Source of the DNA: JAXMDT01 sp046348685
GTDB taxonomy: Bacteria > Pseudomonadota > Alphaproteobacteria > Rickettsiales > UBA998
DNA length: 64,000 nt
Direction: 5' to 3'
Assembly (NCBI GenBank): GCA_046348685.1
Contig: JAXMDT010000007.1
Span: 29,742-93,741, forward strand
Part shown: positions 34,088-43,340 of the stretch, one piece after another
Numbering within the stretch: position 1 is the stretch's first letter
Layout: each line of letters opens with the position of its first letter
Made by a program: the position numbers and the translations under genes
The notes under the pieces: model-generated
The model's input: only the letters and a program-made list of their open reading frames with translations
The model's database searches: none
Told to the model about the DNA's origin: nothing

Positions 34088-34879
34088 CTACAACCCTAAA
34101 ACATCTTTCATCGAATAGAATCCGGGCTTTTGCTTTTTCGCCCAGAGCGCGGCGCGGATGGCGCCGTTTGCATAGATCGCGCGGGAGGATGCTTTGTGTG
34201 TCAGCTCCAGCCGTTCACCTTCCCCGGCAAAGATCACCGTATGATCGCCGACGACATCGCCGCCGCGCAAGGCTGCAAAGCCAATCGTTCCTTTCTTGCG
34301 CTCACCGGTAATACCGTCGCGGGCGCGCACCGCTTCTTTATCCAAAGCGACACCTCTTCCCTCTGCAGCCGCCCGGCCTAAAGCGAGCGCGGTTCCGGAA
34401 GGTGCATCCTGCTTTTTATGATGATGCATTTCGACTATTTCGATATCGAAATCGTCGTCCAGCGCTTTTGCGGCCTGTTCCACCAACCCGATGAAAAGAT
34501 TGACACATATGCTCATATTCGGCGCCCAGACGATCCGCGCGCTGTTGCCATATGACGCCATTTTCTTGTGTTGGTCAGGGGTAAATCCGGTAGTGCCGCA
34601 AATATGGACTTTTTTCATATCCGCCGCCATTTCAGCTACCTGAAGGCTGTATTCAGGTGCTGTAAAATCAATAATCCCGTCGGCTTCTGCAAATAAATCG
34701 TCGAGGCTATTCGTTACAATCGCCCCCTCGAACTCCTCGCGGGCGATCATGGCCGCGGCTTCCGCCAGGCGATCAGCTCGTTCCGTCGAGCCGACCAGCA
34801 TTGTGCCTTCATGGTCATGAATAGCCCGCATCAGGGTTTTACCCATGCGTCCGGTTGCCCCTGTAACGGCGAGTTTCAT
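34088..34879 (-). CDS. dapB: 4-hydroxy-tetrahydrodipicolinate reductase
   Basis: Lysine/diaminopimelate pathway reductase. The 263 residues have the NAD(P) motif GATGRMG (7-13), the family block GTTGFTPDQ, and the substrate-binding motif EMHHHKKQDAPSGTA (about 150-164) with the catalytic His and Lys. It begins 3 bases after the dnaJ stop, so it is the last gene of rpoH-dnaK-dnaJ-dapB on the minus strand. dnaJ-dapB adjacency is common in alphaproteobacteria. Confidence 0.97.
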   Translation of the reverse strand: MKLAVTGATGRMGKTLMRAIHDHEGTMLVGSTERADRLAEAAAMIAREEFEGAIVTNSLDDLFAEADGIIDFTAPEYSLQVAEMAADMKKVHICGTTGFTPDQHKKMASYGNSARIVWAPNMSICVNLFIGLVEQAAKALDDDFDIEIVEMHHHKKQDAPSGTALALGRAAAEGRGVALDKEAVRARDGITGERKKGTIGFAALRGGDVVGDHTVIFAGEGERLELTHKASSRAIYANGAIRAALWAKKQKPGFYSMKDVLGL

Positions 34880-34882
34880 ATA

Positions 34883-36055
34883 TTATTCCTTTAAATCTTC
34901 CCAGAATTCGCGCATTTTATCAAAAAACCCGGCGGTTTCCGGATTGTTTGTGGAAGCAGGGCTGCCTTTATCGAACTCGCGCAGGAGCTCTTTTTGTTTT
35001 TTGGTGAGATGCACCGGCGTTTCGATACGCGCATGGATATACATATCGCCGCGCGACTGTGAACGCAGCACCGTCATGCCTTTGCCGCGCAGACGGAACT
35101 GATGTCCATTCTGCGTGCCCTCGGGCACGGAGACTTTTACCTTGGTGCCTTCAATCGTCGGCACGTCCACGGTGCCGCCAAGCGCCGCCGTGACAAATGT
35201 CACCGGCACATCGCAATGAATGTTTGCCCCATCCCGGCGGAAAAAAGGATGCGGTTTGATCGCGAGGAAGATGTAAAGATCACCGGGCGGACCGCCACGG
35301 AATCCTGCTTCGCCTTCACCGGGCAGGCGGATGCGCGTGCCTTCTTCGACGCCCGCCGGAATATTCACCGATAGGGACTTTTCTTTGCGGACGGTGCCAG
35401 AACCCGCACAGGTTTTGCAAGGGTTCTTGATGATCTTTCCCGTGCCCTGGCAGACATGGCAGGTGCGTTCAATGGTGAAGAACCCCTGCTGGGCGCGCAC
35501 GGTACCGCGGCCATTGCAGGCCGTGCAATTCTCTGGAGCGGCGCCTTTTTCAGCGCCGGTTCCACTGCAATCCTGGCAGGCAGCAGATGTCGTGATATTG
35601 AATGGCTGCTGTTTGCCCTTGAAGGCTTCCTCAAGGGTAATCTCCATATTATAGCGCAGGTCCGCCCCGCGCTGGCCGGTACCGCCGGCGCCGCGTTGCC
35701 CCGCACCTCCGGGGCGGCGTTTACCGCCCGTGAAGTCACTGAATAAATCCTCAAAAATGTCGGAAAACGTGCCTGAAAAATCAAAGCCTGCGTTGCCGCC
35801 ACCAAATCCGCCGGGCCCGCCCCCGCCATTTTCAAATGCAGCATGACCGAATCGGTCATATGCTGCGCGTTTCTGATCGTCCTTAAGGACGTCATAGGCT
35901 TCATTCAATTCCTTGAATTTCTGCTCAGCTTTTTTGTCACCGGGATTTTTATCAGGATGGTGTTTCATCGCCAGCTTGCGGTACGCTTTTTTCAGCTCTT
36001 CCGCCGTTGCTTTGCGATCAACCCCTAGTAACTCGTAGTAATCCTGTTTGGCCAT
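34883..36055 (-). CDS. dnaJ: Chaperone DnaJ
   Basis: Co-chaperone that delivers unfolded proteins to DnaK and stimulates its ATPase. The 390 residues have the J domain (about 4-70, HPD at 33-35), a Gly/Phe-rich linker (about 75-130), four zinc-binding repeats (CQDCSGTG, CTACNGRG, CHVCQGTG, CKTCAGSG) and the C-terminal peptide-binding domains. It is a complete type I DnaJ. An imperfect inverted repeat separates it from dnaK. Confidence 0.98.
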   Translation of the reverse strand: MAKQDYYELLGVDRKATAEELKKAYRKLAMKHHPDKNPGDKKAEQKFKELNEAYDVLKDDQKRAAYDRFGHAAFENGGGGPGGFGGGNAGFDFSGTFSDIFEDLFSDFTGGKRRPGGAGQRGAGGTGQRGADLRYNMEITLEEAFKGKQQPFNITTSAACQDCSGTGAEKGAAPENCTACNGRGTVRAQQGFFTIERTCHVCQGTGKIIKNPCKTCAGSGTVRKEKSLSVNIPAGVEEGTRIRLPGEGEAGFRGGPPGDLYIFLAIKPHPFFRRDGANIHCDVPVTFVTAALGGTVDVPTIEGTKVKVSVPEGTQNGHQFRLRGKGMTVLRSQSRGDMYIHARIETPVHLTKKQKELLREFDKGSPASTNNPETAGFFDKMREFWEDLKE

Positions 36056-36063
36056 TTATCATG

Positions 36064-36123
36064 AGAGCCGAGAGCCAGAGCCGAGTGATTCGTTTTCACT
36101 ACTGATTCTCGACTCCCGACTCT
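36064..36123 (-). promoter_or_regulatory. imperfect inverted repeat in the dnaK-dnaJ gap
   Basis: The 76-base gap between dnaK and dnaJ is almost filled by two similar arms: AGAGCCGAGAGCCAGAGCCG (36064 on) against a right arm ending CGACTCCCGACTCT at 36123. The arms pair with several mismatches. No T-run follows on the minus strand. It may set the DnaK:DnaJ ratio through mRNA processing or attenuation. Confidence 0.4.
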
Positions 36124-36131
36124 ACTACTCC

Positions 36132-38039
36132 CTAATTATTCTTATCGTCCTTCATTTCTTCATAGTCGGCATCCAGGATCTCCTGCTCAGGCGAACCACC
36201 GGAAGAACCTTCCTCACCGCCCGATGCTTTTGCTTGCTGCGCCTTATAGATATCCTCGCCGATTTTCATCATATTGCGGCTGAGCTCATCCGTTTTCGAT
36301 TCGATATCCGCTTTGTTTTCAGACGACAACGCCGATTTGAGCGAAGAAATAGCTTCCTGGATAGCCGATTTGTCATCTGGCTTGATGATCGCGTCATGCT
36401 CCTTGAGATTCTTTTCCGCCTCATGGATCAGGCTCTCGGCGCGATTACGCGCTTCGATCATTTCCTTACGTTTCTTATCTTCCGCCGAATGCGCTTCCGC
36501 ATCCCGCACCATGCCTTTGATCTCTTCTTCTGAGAGACCGCCGGATGCCTGAATGCGAATCTGCTGTTCTTTGTTCGTCGCTTTATCCTTCGCCGACACA
36601 TTGACGATACCATTGGCATCGATATCGAAAGTCACCTCCACCTGTGGCATGCCGCGCGGTGCCGGCGGAATACCAACCAGATCAAACTGGCCGAGCAATT
36701 TATTGTCCGCCGCGATTTCGCGCTCGCCCTGGAAGACGCGGATGGTGACTGCCGTCTGGTTATCGTCCGCCGTGGAGAAGACCTGACTTTTCTTCGTCGG
36801 GATCGTAGTATTGCGATCGATCAGGCGCGTAAAGACGCCGCCAAGCGTTTCGATACCGAGCGATAGCGGGGTCACATCGAGCAGGAGAACGTCTTTGACT
36901 TCGCCTTTGAGTACGCCGCCCTGAATGGCCGCACCGATGGCCACGACTTCATCCGGGTTCACGCCCTTATGCGGCTCTTTGCCGAAGAAGCTTTTTACTG
37001 TTTCGATGACTTTCGGCATACGGGTCATACCGCCGACGAGAATCACTTCATCGATGTCGGAAGCCTTAAGTCCCGCATCTTTCAAAGCGGCACGGCACGG
37101 CTCAACCGTTTTCTGGACGAGATCGTCAACCAGGCTTTCCAGCTTGGCACGGGTGAGTTTGATATTGAGGTGTTTCGGGCCGGTCTGATCTGCCGTGATA
37201 AACGGTAGATTGATTTCGGTTTGCATGGCGCTCGAAAGCTCGATTTTCGCTTTTTCGGCGCCTTCTTTTAGGCGTTGCAACGCAAGCTTGTCGTTTCTGA
37301 GATCGATGCCCTGCTCTTTTTTGAATTCATCGGCCAGAAAATCGAGAATACGCATGTCGAAATCTTCCCCGCCGAGGAACGTGTCCCCATTGGTGGCTTT
37401 CACTTCGAACACGCCATCACCGATCTCGAGGACGGATACATCGAACGTACCACCGCCAAGGTCATAGACCGCGATGGTTTTACCTTCTTGCTTTTCAAAC
37501 CCGTAAGCGAGCGCAGCAGCCGTCGGCTCGTTAATGATACGCAGCACTTCAAGGCCGGCGATACGGCCAGCATCTTTCGTCGCCTGACGCTGAGCATCGT
37601 TGAAGTACGCCGGAACGGTGATGACGGCCTGCGTCACCGGCTCACCAAGATAACGCTCAGCCGTTTCTTTCATTTTCTGCAGGATGTAGCCGCTGACCTG
37701 GCTTGGAGAGTATTTCTTGCCTTTAACCTCGACCCATGCGTCGCCATTATCGGACTTCATGATTTTATAAGGGACGAGCTTAAGGTCTTTCTGCGTCATC
37801 GGATCTTCGAATGTCCGACCGATCAAACGTTTGATCGCAAATAACGTATTTTCTGGGTTAGTGACGGCTTGGCGCTTGGCCGGATGGCCAATCAGCACTT
37901 CATCGCTATCGGTGAAGGCGACCATGGACGGGGTGGTGCGCTGGCCTTCCGCATTTTCAATAACTTTAGGTTGTTTACCTTCCATGATAGCCACGCAGGA
38001 ATTGGTGGTACCGAGGTCAATACCAATGACTTTTGCCAT
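36132..38039 (-). CDS. dnaK: Chaperone DnaK (Hsp70)
   Basis: ATP-dependent Hsp70 chaperone. The ATG at 38039 (MAKVIGIDLGTTNSC) has an AAGGAAA site and gives 635 residues; a start 15 bases upstream has no support. The N-terminal ATPase domain (IGIDLGTTNS, YDLGGGTFDVS, VGGMTRMP) and the substrate-binding domain with the DVTPLSLGIET linker are intact. The C-terminal tail ends DADYEEMKDDKNN, near the EEVD-like acidic end. It lies between rpoH and dnaJ. Confidence 0.98.
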   Translation of the reverse strand: MAKVIGIDLGTTNSCVAIMEGKQPKVIENAEGQRTTPSMVAFTDSDEVLIGHPAKRQAVTNPENTLFAIKRLIGRTFEDPMTQKDLKLVPYKIMKSDNGDAWVEVKGKKYSPSQVSGYILQKMKETAERYLGEPVTQAVITVPAYFNDAQRQATKDAGRIAGLEVLRIINEPTAAALAYGFEKQEGKTIAVYDLGGGTFDVSVLEIGDGVFEVKATNGDTFLGGEDFDMRILDFLADEFKKEQGIDLRNDKLALQRLKEGAEKAKIELSSAMQTEINLPFITADQTGPKHLNIKLTRAKLESLVDDLVQKTVEPCRAALKDAGLKASDIDEVILVGGMTRMPKVIETVKSFFGKEPHKGVNPDEVVAIGAAIQGGVLKGEVKDVLLLDVTPLSLGIETLGGVFTRLIDRNTTIPTKKSQVFSTADDNQTAVTIRVFQGEREIAADNKLLGQFDLVGIPPAPRGMPQVEVTFDIDANGIVNVSAKDKATNKEQQIRIQASGGLSEEEIKGMVRDAEAHSAEDKKRKEMIEARNRAESLIHEAEKNLKEHDAIIKPDDKSAIQEAISSLKSALSSENKADIESKTDELSRNMMKIGEDIYKAQQAKASGGEEGSSGGSPEQEILDADYEEMKDDKNN

Positions 38040-38135
38040 AGTGTTTCCTTTCAACTTTATGAAATCCTTGTATTTACGCGCTTATTTGTTATTGCTTCCG
38101 CGCTTCGTACAAGGGGTATGCCGTATTATGGAAAC

Positions 38136-38163
38136 TATATAGGCTAGGATTTTGGTAATGCAA
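38136..38163 (-). promoter_or_regulatory. candidate promoter upstream of dnaK
   Basis: On the minus strand TTGCAT (38158-38163) and TATATA (38136-38141) are separated by 16 bases, about 97 bases before the dnaK start. The overlapping CCTATATAG resembles the -10 part of alphaproteobacterial sigma-32 promoters (CYTATNT), but no matching CTTG -35 box lies at the right distance. Whether the promoter is sigma-70 or heat-shock type is open. Confidence 0.35.
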
Positions 38164-38227
38164 TAGCCGAATGTCACGCTCCGATGAAGCATGGCATCCG
38201 GCTAATGATGATTACAGTCAGCTGGTC

Positions 38228-39091
38228 TTAAGCAGCGCCGCCAGCCATGGAAGCTGTCAGTTTTTCCATCGCCCGTGCCTCGATTTGACGCACACGTTCG
38301 CGCGAGATGTTATACGTTTGGCTCAGCTCTTCTAGCGTTTTTGGATTATCATTCAGGCGACGCTCTTCGATAATGTTGCGTTCACGGGCAGTCAGCTTGC
38401 TGAGCGCCTTTTTCAGCAGCGAACGCCTTGATGTGCGCTCTTCCTGTTCTGAAAATGCTTCTTCCGGGTTGAGTTCTTCCGAAGGCAGAAGATCCATCAT
38501 CTCCTGATCGCCATCCTCACCGATTTTAGCATTCAGATGCTGGTCGTGCGCCATCATGCGGCGATCGATCGCAATGACATCGTCTTCGCTGACATCAAGC
38601 TCTTTTGCGATCATCTTCACTTCTTCAGCGGTAAGATCGCGGCCATCTATGGCATTGATCTGTTTTTTGAGTCGCTTCAGATTGAAGAACAAACGTTTCT
38701 GCGCCGCGCTGGTGCCGACTTTCACAAGCGACCATGAACGCAGGACGAATTCCTGGATGGCTGCGCGGATCCACCACATAGCGTAGGTGGAAAGGCGGAA
38801 ACCTTTTTCCGGATCGAAACGCTTAACGGCTTGCATCAAACCAATGTTGCCTTCGGCAACCAGCTCGGATACCGGCAGGCCATAACCGCGGTAGCCCATT
38901 GCAAGTTTCGCAACGAGCCGCAGGTGGGACGTGACCAAGGTATGCGCGGCTTCATAGTCGCCATGCTCCACCCATCGCTTGGCGAGCATATATTCCTCGT
39001 CAGCCTGCAGAACAGGGAACTTTCGAATTTCGATTAAATACTGTCTCAGCGTGCTGTCAGAGGCGAGCACGGGTAACGACATCGAGGTCAT
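38228..39091 (-). CDS. rpoH: RNA polymerase sigma-32 factor RpoH
   Basis: Heat-shock sigma factor. The 287 residues show region 2 (EGNIGLMQAVKRFDPEKGFR, STYAMWWIRAAIQ), the RpoH box QKRLFFNLK that separates RpoH from other sigmas, and region 4.2 (LSQTYNISRERVRQIEARAM). The ATG at 39091 has a GGAG site 7 bases upstream. It sits directly upstream of dnaK and dnaJ on the same strand, its expected regulon members; hslVU at 13.8-15.7 kb is another. Confidence 0.97.
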   Translation of the reverse strand: MTSMSLPVLASDSTLRQYLIEIRKFPVLQADEEYMLAKRWVEHGDYEAAHTLVTSHLRLVAKLAMGYRGYGLPVSELVAEGNIGLMQAVKRFDPEKGFRLSTYAMWWIRAAIQEFVLRSWSLVKVGTSAAQKRLFFNLKRLKKQINAIDGRDLTAEEVKMIAKELDVSEDDVIAIDRRMMAHDQHLNAKIGEDGDQEMMDLLPSEELNPEEAFSEQEERTSRRSLLKKALSKLTARERNIIEERRLNDNPKTLEELSQTYNISRERVRQIEARAMEKLTASMAGGAA

Positions 39092-39202
39092 GACACAACT
39101 CCATCAAACTTAAAAAAATATGTAGGAACAATCCAAAACGGGGAAGACATTGTCTTTATAGATGAAAAGCGTATGCGCGTATGCATAAATTTTCTATGGT
39201 GC

Positions 39203-39231
39203 ATAGTAATAAAGTTGACTAATTTAGTCAA
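39203..39231 (-). promoter_or_regulatory. rpoH promoter with an 8+8 bp palindrome on the -35 box
   Basis: TTGACT (-35, 39226-39231) and TACTAT (-10, 39203-39208) are 17 bases apart on the minus strand, about 110 bases before rpoH. The -35 box is the first part of a perfect dyad, TTGACTAA-T-TTAGTCAA (39215-39231), which would be a natural operator. The leader after it has a tandem GCATACGC pair and an AGACAATGTCT hairpin. Confidence 0.6.
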
Positions 39232-39244
39232 GTATTATTTATCG

Positions 39245-40240
39245 TTATGTTTTAAGATTTGAAATCAAAGCCTTAATATCTTGAGGCACTGGCGCTGAAA
39301 AGCTCATATGCTCATGTAATATAGGATGGATAAAACCGATTTCAAGAGCGTGTAGTGCCTGGCGGGGAAATTCCAGCAATGCATGGCGCGCTTCCTTAGA
39401 GATTGATGTTTCAGGATAATGTTTCAGGCGCTGGCCGGTGGTCGCGCCATAGAGCGCATCCCCGACCAAGCCATGGCCTGCATGGGCGAAATGGACGCGT
39501 ATCTGATGTGTCCTCCCTGTTTCCAGACGGCACTCGACAACGGAGACCAATACTTCCGACGGACGTTTGCCGATACTTTCTGTCCAGAAGCTCTCAATTT
39601 CTTCATAATGGGTTCGGGCCGGCTTTCCATCTTTGACCACGGCCATTTTTTTACGGTTGGCATGCGAGCGGGAAATGGCGCCTTCCAATGTTCCGCTAAG
39701 CTGCGCCATGCGACCCCAGACCAGCGCCTGATACACACGCTTTAAAGTACGTTTCGCCAGCTGTGCGGAGAGATGTTGATGCGCCGCATCGTGCTTTGCC
39801 ACTACCATCAGTCCGCTCGTATCTTTATCCAGACGGTGCACAATGCCAGGACGCGCCACGCCGCCGATACCGGAGAGCGTATCGCCGCAATGATGCAGCA
39901 ATGCGTGCACCAGCGTACCTTCCCGATTGCCGACTGCCGGGTGCACCGTCATGCCAGCCGGCTTATTGATGACCAGCAGATGCGCATCCTCGAATACGAT
40001 ATCAAGCGGAATATTTTCCGGTACGATGACGGAAGATATCGCGTCAGGAATTTCAATACGGCACTGCATTCCTTCTTTTACTTTCGCGGACGCGTCGGTG
40101 ACGTTCCTGCCATCAACAGTGACACACCCTTCCTTAATCAAGGCTTGCACGCGGCTGCGGGAAAGATCTTCCGTCGCTGCCACGATCGCCTGATCCAGGC
40201 GCTGGCCGGATTGATTCAGCTGAACGGTGATAATCTTCAC
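39245..40240 (-). CDS. rluD: RluD-type 23S rRNA pseudouridine synthase
   Basis: The 331 residues have an N-terminal S4 RNA-binding domain (about 12-65: QRLDQAIVAATEDLSRSRVQ) and a catalytic domain with HRLDKDTSGLMVVAK (about 137-151) and GRTHQIRVHFAH. This is the RluC/RluD architecture; RluD modifies helix 69 of 23S rRNA. The start is GTG at 40240. It lies upstream of rpoH on the same strand, a common alphaproteobacterial neighbour. Assignment to RluD rather than RluC is by context and size. Confidence 0.9.
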   Translation of the reverse strand: MKIITVQLNQSGQRLDQAIVAATEDLSRSRVQALIKEGCVTVDGRNVTDASAKVKEGMQCRIEIPDAISSVIVPENIPLDIVFEDAHLLVINKPAGMTVHPAVGNREGTLVHALLHHCGDTLSGIGGVARPGIVHRLDKDTSGLMVVAKHDAAHQHLSAQLAKRTLKRVYQALVWGRMAQLSGTLEGAISRSHANRKKMAVVKDGKPARTHYEEIESFWTESIGKRPSEVLVSVVECRLETGRTHQIRVHFAHAGHGLVGDALYGATTGQRLKHYPETSISKEARHALLEFPRQALHALEIGFIHPILHEHMSFSAPVPQDIKALISNLKT

Positions 40241-40307
40241 GGATTTCTTTCTTGCCCTAGGGGAATGCTGTCGTTATGGAGACACGTTATACAAAGGGAA
40301 AAGACAT

Positions 40308-40667
40308 ATGACCACGCAAAAAGAAAATCTTGGGCCATTGAAATTTCTGGTGATTTCCATGGGTCTAATTCTTATCGGCGGCTTTGTTTTCCTGGTTTCC
40401 ATTCTGGTTGGAAAAGCAGGCGACGTCATGGGTCATAAAGGCAAATGCGCCGCAGAAGCGACTGTCGATCTAACGCCGTTCGGCCAGCCGGCAACAACGG
40501 TATGGAAAGATAATGTTCTCAGCGTCATGGTCGTCGATCCGGAGAAAGAAAACAGTTACCGGCTGATCACGGTGGATACATGCACCGGCAAAATTGCGAC
40601 TAATGTGGAAGTCAAAACGTTGACGCCTTTCAAGCCTACGCAAAACGACGCCGTGTCGCCTCAATAG
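40308..40667 (+). CDS. single-pass membrane protein of unknown function
   Basis: A 119-residue protein with one membrane segment (about 11-34) and a soluble C-terminal domain of short beta strands (TTVWKDNVLSVMVVDPEKE, YRLITVDTCTGKI). The layout resembles the small DUF6476-type proteins that lie by rluD in other alphaproteobacteria, but this is from memory and tentative. An AAGGGA site precedes the ATG; the longer frame to 40227 overlaps rluD and is rejected. Its last 32 bases overlap the convergent M16 peptidase gene. Confidence 0.65.
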   Translation: MTTQKENLGPLKFLVISMGLILIGGFVFLVSILVGKAGDVMGHKGKCAAEATVDLTPFGQPATTVWKDNVLSVMVVDPEKENSYRLITVDTCTGKIATNVEVKTLTPFKPTQNDAVSPQ

Positions 40668-41895
40668 ATTCCACGTGACCGGTTGGGCCCAGTGCGGCCA
40701 GCGTCACATCCATATTCGAAAAAAGCTTTTTCGCAATCCGCGTTACGTCGTCGCGCGTAATACGCTCTATCTCGCTTAAAATTTCGGAAGCGGATTTATA
40801 GCGATCATAGTTAAGCAGGTGACGCGCCATCCATTCCGCTACTGACGAAGTATTTTCCCGCGCCATTAAAAGACCGGAGCGGTATTGATTCTTGGCGCGT
40901 TGAAGCTCTGCGTCCGTTACGCCTGTGCAAATCTTATGAAGCTCTTCGCAGGTGACGGGAATAAATTCTTCCGCTTTATCACCGGAAAGCCCTGCATAGA
41001 TCGCAAAGATTCCTGTTTCCCGATAGGCTGATAGGGATGAAGAAACATGATAGACCAGTCCACGTTTTTCTCGGATTTCCTGGAAAAGGCGAGAGGACAT
41101 GCCGCCGCCCAGAATCGTCGTCAGCAGCTGCGCTACGTAATAATCCCTGTCATTATAGCCCACGCCTGAACATCCTAAGACGATGTGCAGTTGCTCCAGA
41201 TCATCCTCCTTGCGAAACTCACCGCCTTTGTAGGTGGCGTTATGAAGCGGAGGTTGCTGTGTCGCTTTCATATCGGCGAAGCGTTCTTTCACATAGCCGA
41301 CAAACTCTTCGTGATTAAGATTACCCGCCGCCGTTACCACCATACGAGCCGGAATATAATGTTTCCCCATGTAGCCGAAAATATCGTCGGCGGTAAAACT
41401 GCTCACTTTCTCCGGTGTGCCCAGAATCGAGCGGCCTAACGCCTGTTCAGGATAAGCCGCCATAGTGAACATATCGAAGACAAGATCATCCGGCGTGTCC
41501 TGCTGCATGGCGATTTCCTGCAGAATGACTTGCTGCTCACGCGCCAGCTCCTGCTTGTCCATGACTGAGTTCGTTAGAATATCGCCGAGGATATCCACTG
41601 CAGATGCAAGATTTTCTTTCATTACCTTGGCATAATAGACAGTGTTTTCCATGGACGTATAAGCGTTGCTCTGGCCGCCGATATCATCGAACAACTCCGC
41701 AATATCTTTTGCTGAACGGGTTTTCGTACCTTTGAAAGCCATGTGCTCAAGCAGATGGGAAATACCATTTTCACGCTCTTCTTCATGGCGCGCACCGACT
41801 CCCACCGCAACCGCAACTGCAACCGTCTCCACGGATGGCATGGTTTCACTGGCGATACGAAGTCCGTTGTCGAGAGTAGTTATTTGATAGGCCAT
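40636..41895 (-). CDS. M16-family metallopeptidase (processing peptidase-like)
   Basis: A 419-residue zinc peptidase related to the mitochondrial processing peptidase beta subunit. The inverted zinc motif HLLEH is at 47-51 (HxxEH), with the third ligand Glu in the downstream acidic helix ENTVYYAKVMKENLASAVD. The C-terminal inactive M16 half has GGGMSSRLFQEIREKRGLVY (about 265-284). It follows thrC by 6 bases at the end of the cta-thrC run, a conserved arrangement. Natural substrates in bacteria are unclear. Confidence 0.94.
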   Translation of the reverse strand: MAYQITTLDNGLRIASETMPSVETVAVAVAVGVGARHEEERENGISHLLEHMAFKGTKTRSAKDIAELFDDIGGQSNAYTSMENTVYYAKVMKENLASAVDILGDILTNSVMDKQELAREQQVILQEIAMQQDTPDDLVFDMFTMAAYPEQALGRSILGTPEKVSSFTADDIFGYMGKHYIPARMVVTAAGNLNHEEFVGYVKERFADMKATQQPPLHNATYKGGEFRKEDDLEQLHIVLGCSGVGYNDRDYYVAQLLTTILGGGMSSRLFQEIREKRGLVYHVSSSLSAYRETGIFAIYAGLSGDKAEEFIPVTCEELHKICTGVTDAELQRAKNQYRSGLLMARENTSSVAEWMARHLLNYDRYKSASEILSEIERITRDDVTRIAKKLFSNMDVTLAALGPTGHVESIEATRRRFA

Positions 41896-41901
41896 TGATT
41901 C

Positions 41902-43302
41902 TTATCTACGTTTCTCAATAAAGGATTTCAAGGCATCTACATCGTTTTGAACGCTGGTAAAACGTTCTTTCTTCTCGAATATAGATTCCATGTGCGGCGG
42001 CAGTTCCGGCGTGACGCCCGTTGCCGCTTTCACGGCATCGGGAAATTTCGCCGGATGCGCCGTCGAAAGCGTAATGTAGGGTTTGGACATATGGCTGCGT
42101 GCTTTGCGCGCTGCTGCCACGCCCACTGCTGTATGCGGGTCAAGCAATTCACCCGTCGCCTGATAGATATCGCGGATCGTCTGGCTTGTTTCCGCATCGT
42201 CGATGGAAACAGCAGAAAATATGGTCGCCAGTTCACGCCGCACGGCATCCGACAACGTGAAGCTTCCCTGCTGAGCAAGCGATTGCATATGCGCCCGCGT
42301 CGCTTCAGCATCGCCACCATAAAGATCGTATATCTGCCGCTCAAAGTTGCTGGAGACCTGGATATCCATACTGGGGCTCAACGTCTGGAATACGCTGTCT
42401 ATTTTATATTCGCCGGTTTCAACCGTGCGTGTCAGAATGTCGTTTCGGTTGGAGGCAATAAGCAGTGTTTCTATGGGCAAACCCATACGCCGTGCCAGAT
42501 AACCTGCATAAATATCGCCGAAATTACCAGTCGGCACGGAGAATGAAAATGTTCGTGCCGGTGCGCCAAGCTGCAATGCAGCATAAAAATAATAAACCAC
42601 CTGCGCAAGAATACGAGCCCAGTTGATGGAATTGACCGCCGTCAGATTATGCTTTTCGCGGAACGCACTATCTACAAATAACTGCTTTACCAGACGCTGG
42701 CAGTCATCGAACGTGCCATTGATAGCGACGCAATGCACATTTTCATCCTCGACCGTTGTCATCTGGCGGCGCTGTACATCGGAGGTACGGCCTTGCGGAT
42801 AAAGAATAACGATCTCCATATTGTCGCGCCCGCGGCATCCGGCAATCGCCGCCGATCCGGTGTCACCGGACGTTGCGCCCAGAATCATGACCTTTTCATT
42901 GCGTTTCTTTAAAATATGGCTGATCAGCCTGCCCAGAAACTGCAGCGCGAAATCCTTGAAGGCGAGCGTTGGACCGTGGAACAGCTCAAGCACCCATTCT
43001 TGGTTGCCGATCTGCTTTAGCGGTGCGATGGCGCGATGGCGGAATTCACGATAACTTTCGCCGAGCATGGCCAGCAATTCATCTTCGCTTATCGCGTCTC
43101 CAACAAAAGGATGAATCAAACGCAGCGCCAGTTCCGGATAGGAAATACCGTTCATGCTCGCGATCTGATGCGAGGAAAATTGAGGTATGCTGTCCGGCAC
43201 GTAGAGTCCGCCATCCGAGGCGAGACCCGTAAGCACAACCTGTTCAAAGTCCAGAACCGGCGAATTGCCTCGGGTTGAGCGATAACGGATAGATGATTTC
43301 AT
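41902..43302 (-). CDS. thrC: Threonine synthase
   Basis: PLP enzyme converting O-phosphohomoserine to threonine. The 466 residues are the long fungal/proteobacterial type, with the Schiff-base lysine Lys116 in TLAFKDFALQFLG, an N-terminal RGNSPVLDFEQVVLTGLASDGG, and the phosphate-binding LGATSGDTGSAAI. It sits between SURF1 and the M16 peptidase, as in many alphaproteobacteria. Confidence 0.97.
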   Translation of the reverse strand: MKSSIRYRSTRGNSPVLDFEQVVLTGLASDGGLYVPDSIPQFSSHQIASMNGISYPELALRLIHPFVGDAISEDELLAMLGESYREFRHRAIAPLKQIGNQEWVLELFHGPTLAFKDFALQFLGRLISHILKKRNEKVMILGATSGDTGSAAIAGCRGRDNMEIVILYPQGRTSDVQRRQMTTVEDENVHCVAINGTFDDCQRLVKQLFVDSAFREKHNLTAVNSINWARILAQVVYYFYAALQLGAPARTFSFSVPTGNFGDIYAGYLARRMGLPIETLLIASNRNDILTRTVETGEYKIDSVFQTLSPSMDIQVSSNFERQIYDLYGGDAEATRAHMQSLAQQGSFTLSDAVRRELATIFSAVSIDDAETSQTIRDIYQATGELLDPHTAVGVAAARKARSHMSKPYITLSTAHPAKFPDAVKAATGVTPELPPHMESIFEKKERFTSVQNDVDALKSFIEKRR

Positions 43303-43340
43303 GATAGGGGTGGATTACCAGAAAATGCAGCAGAAACAAG

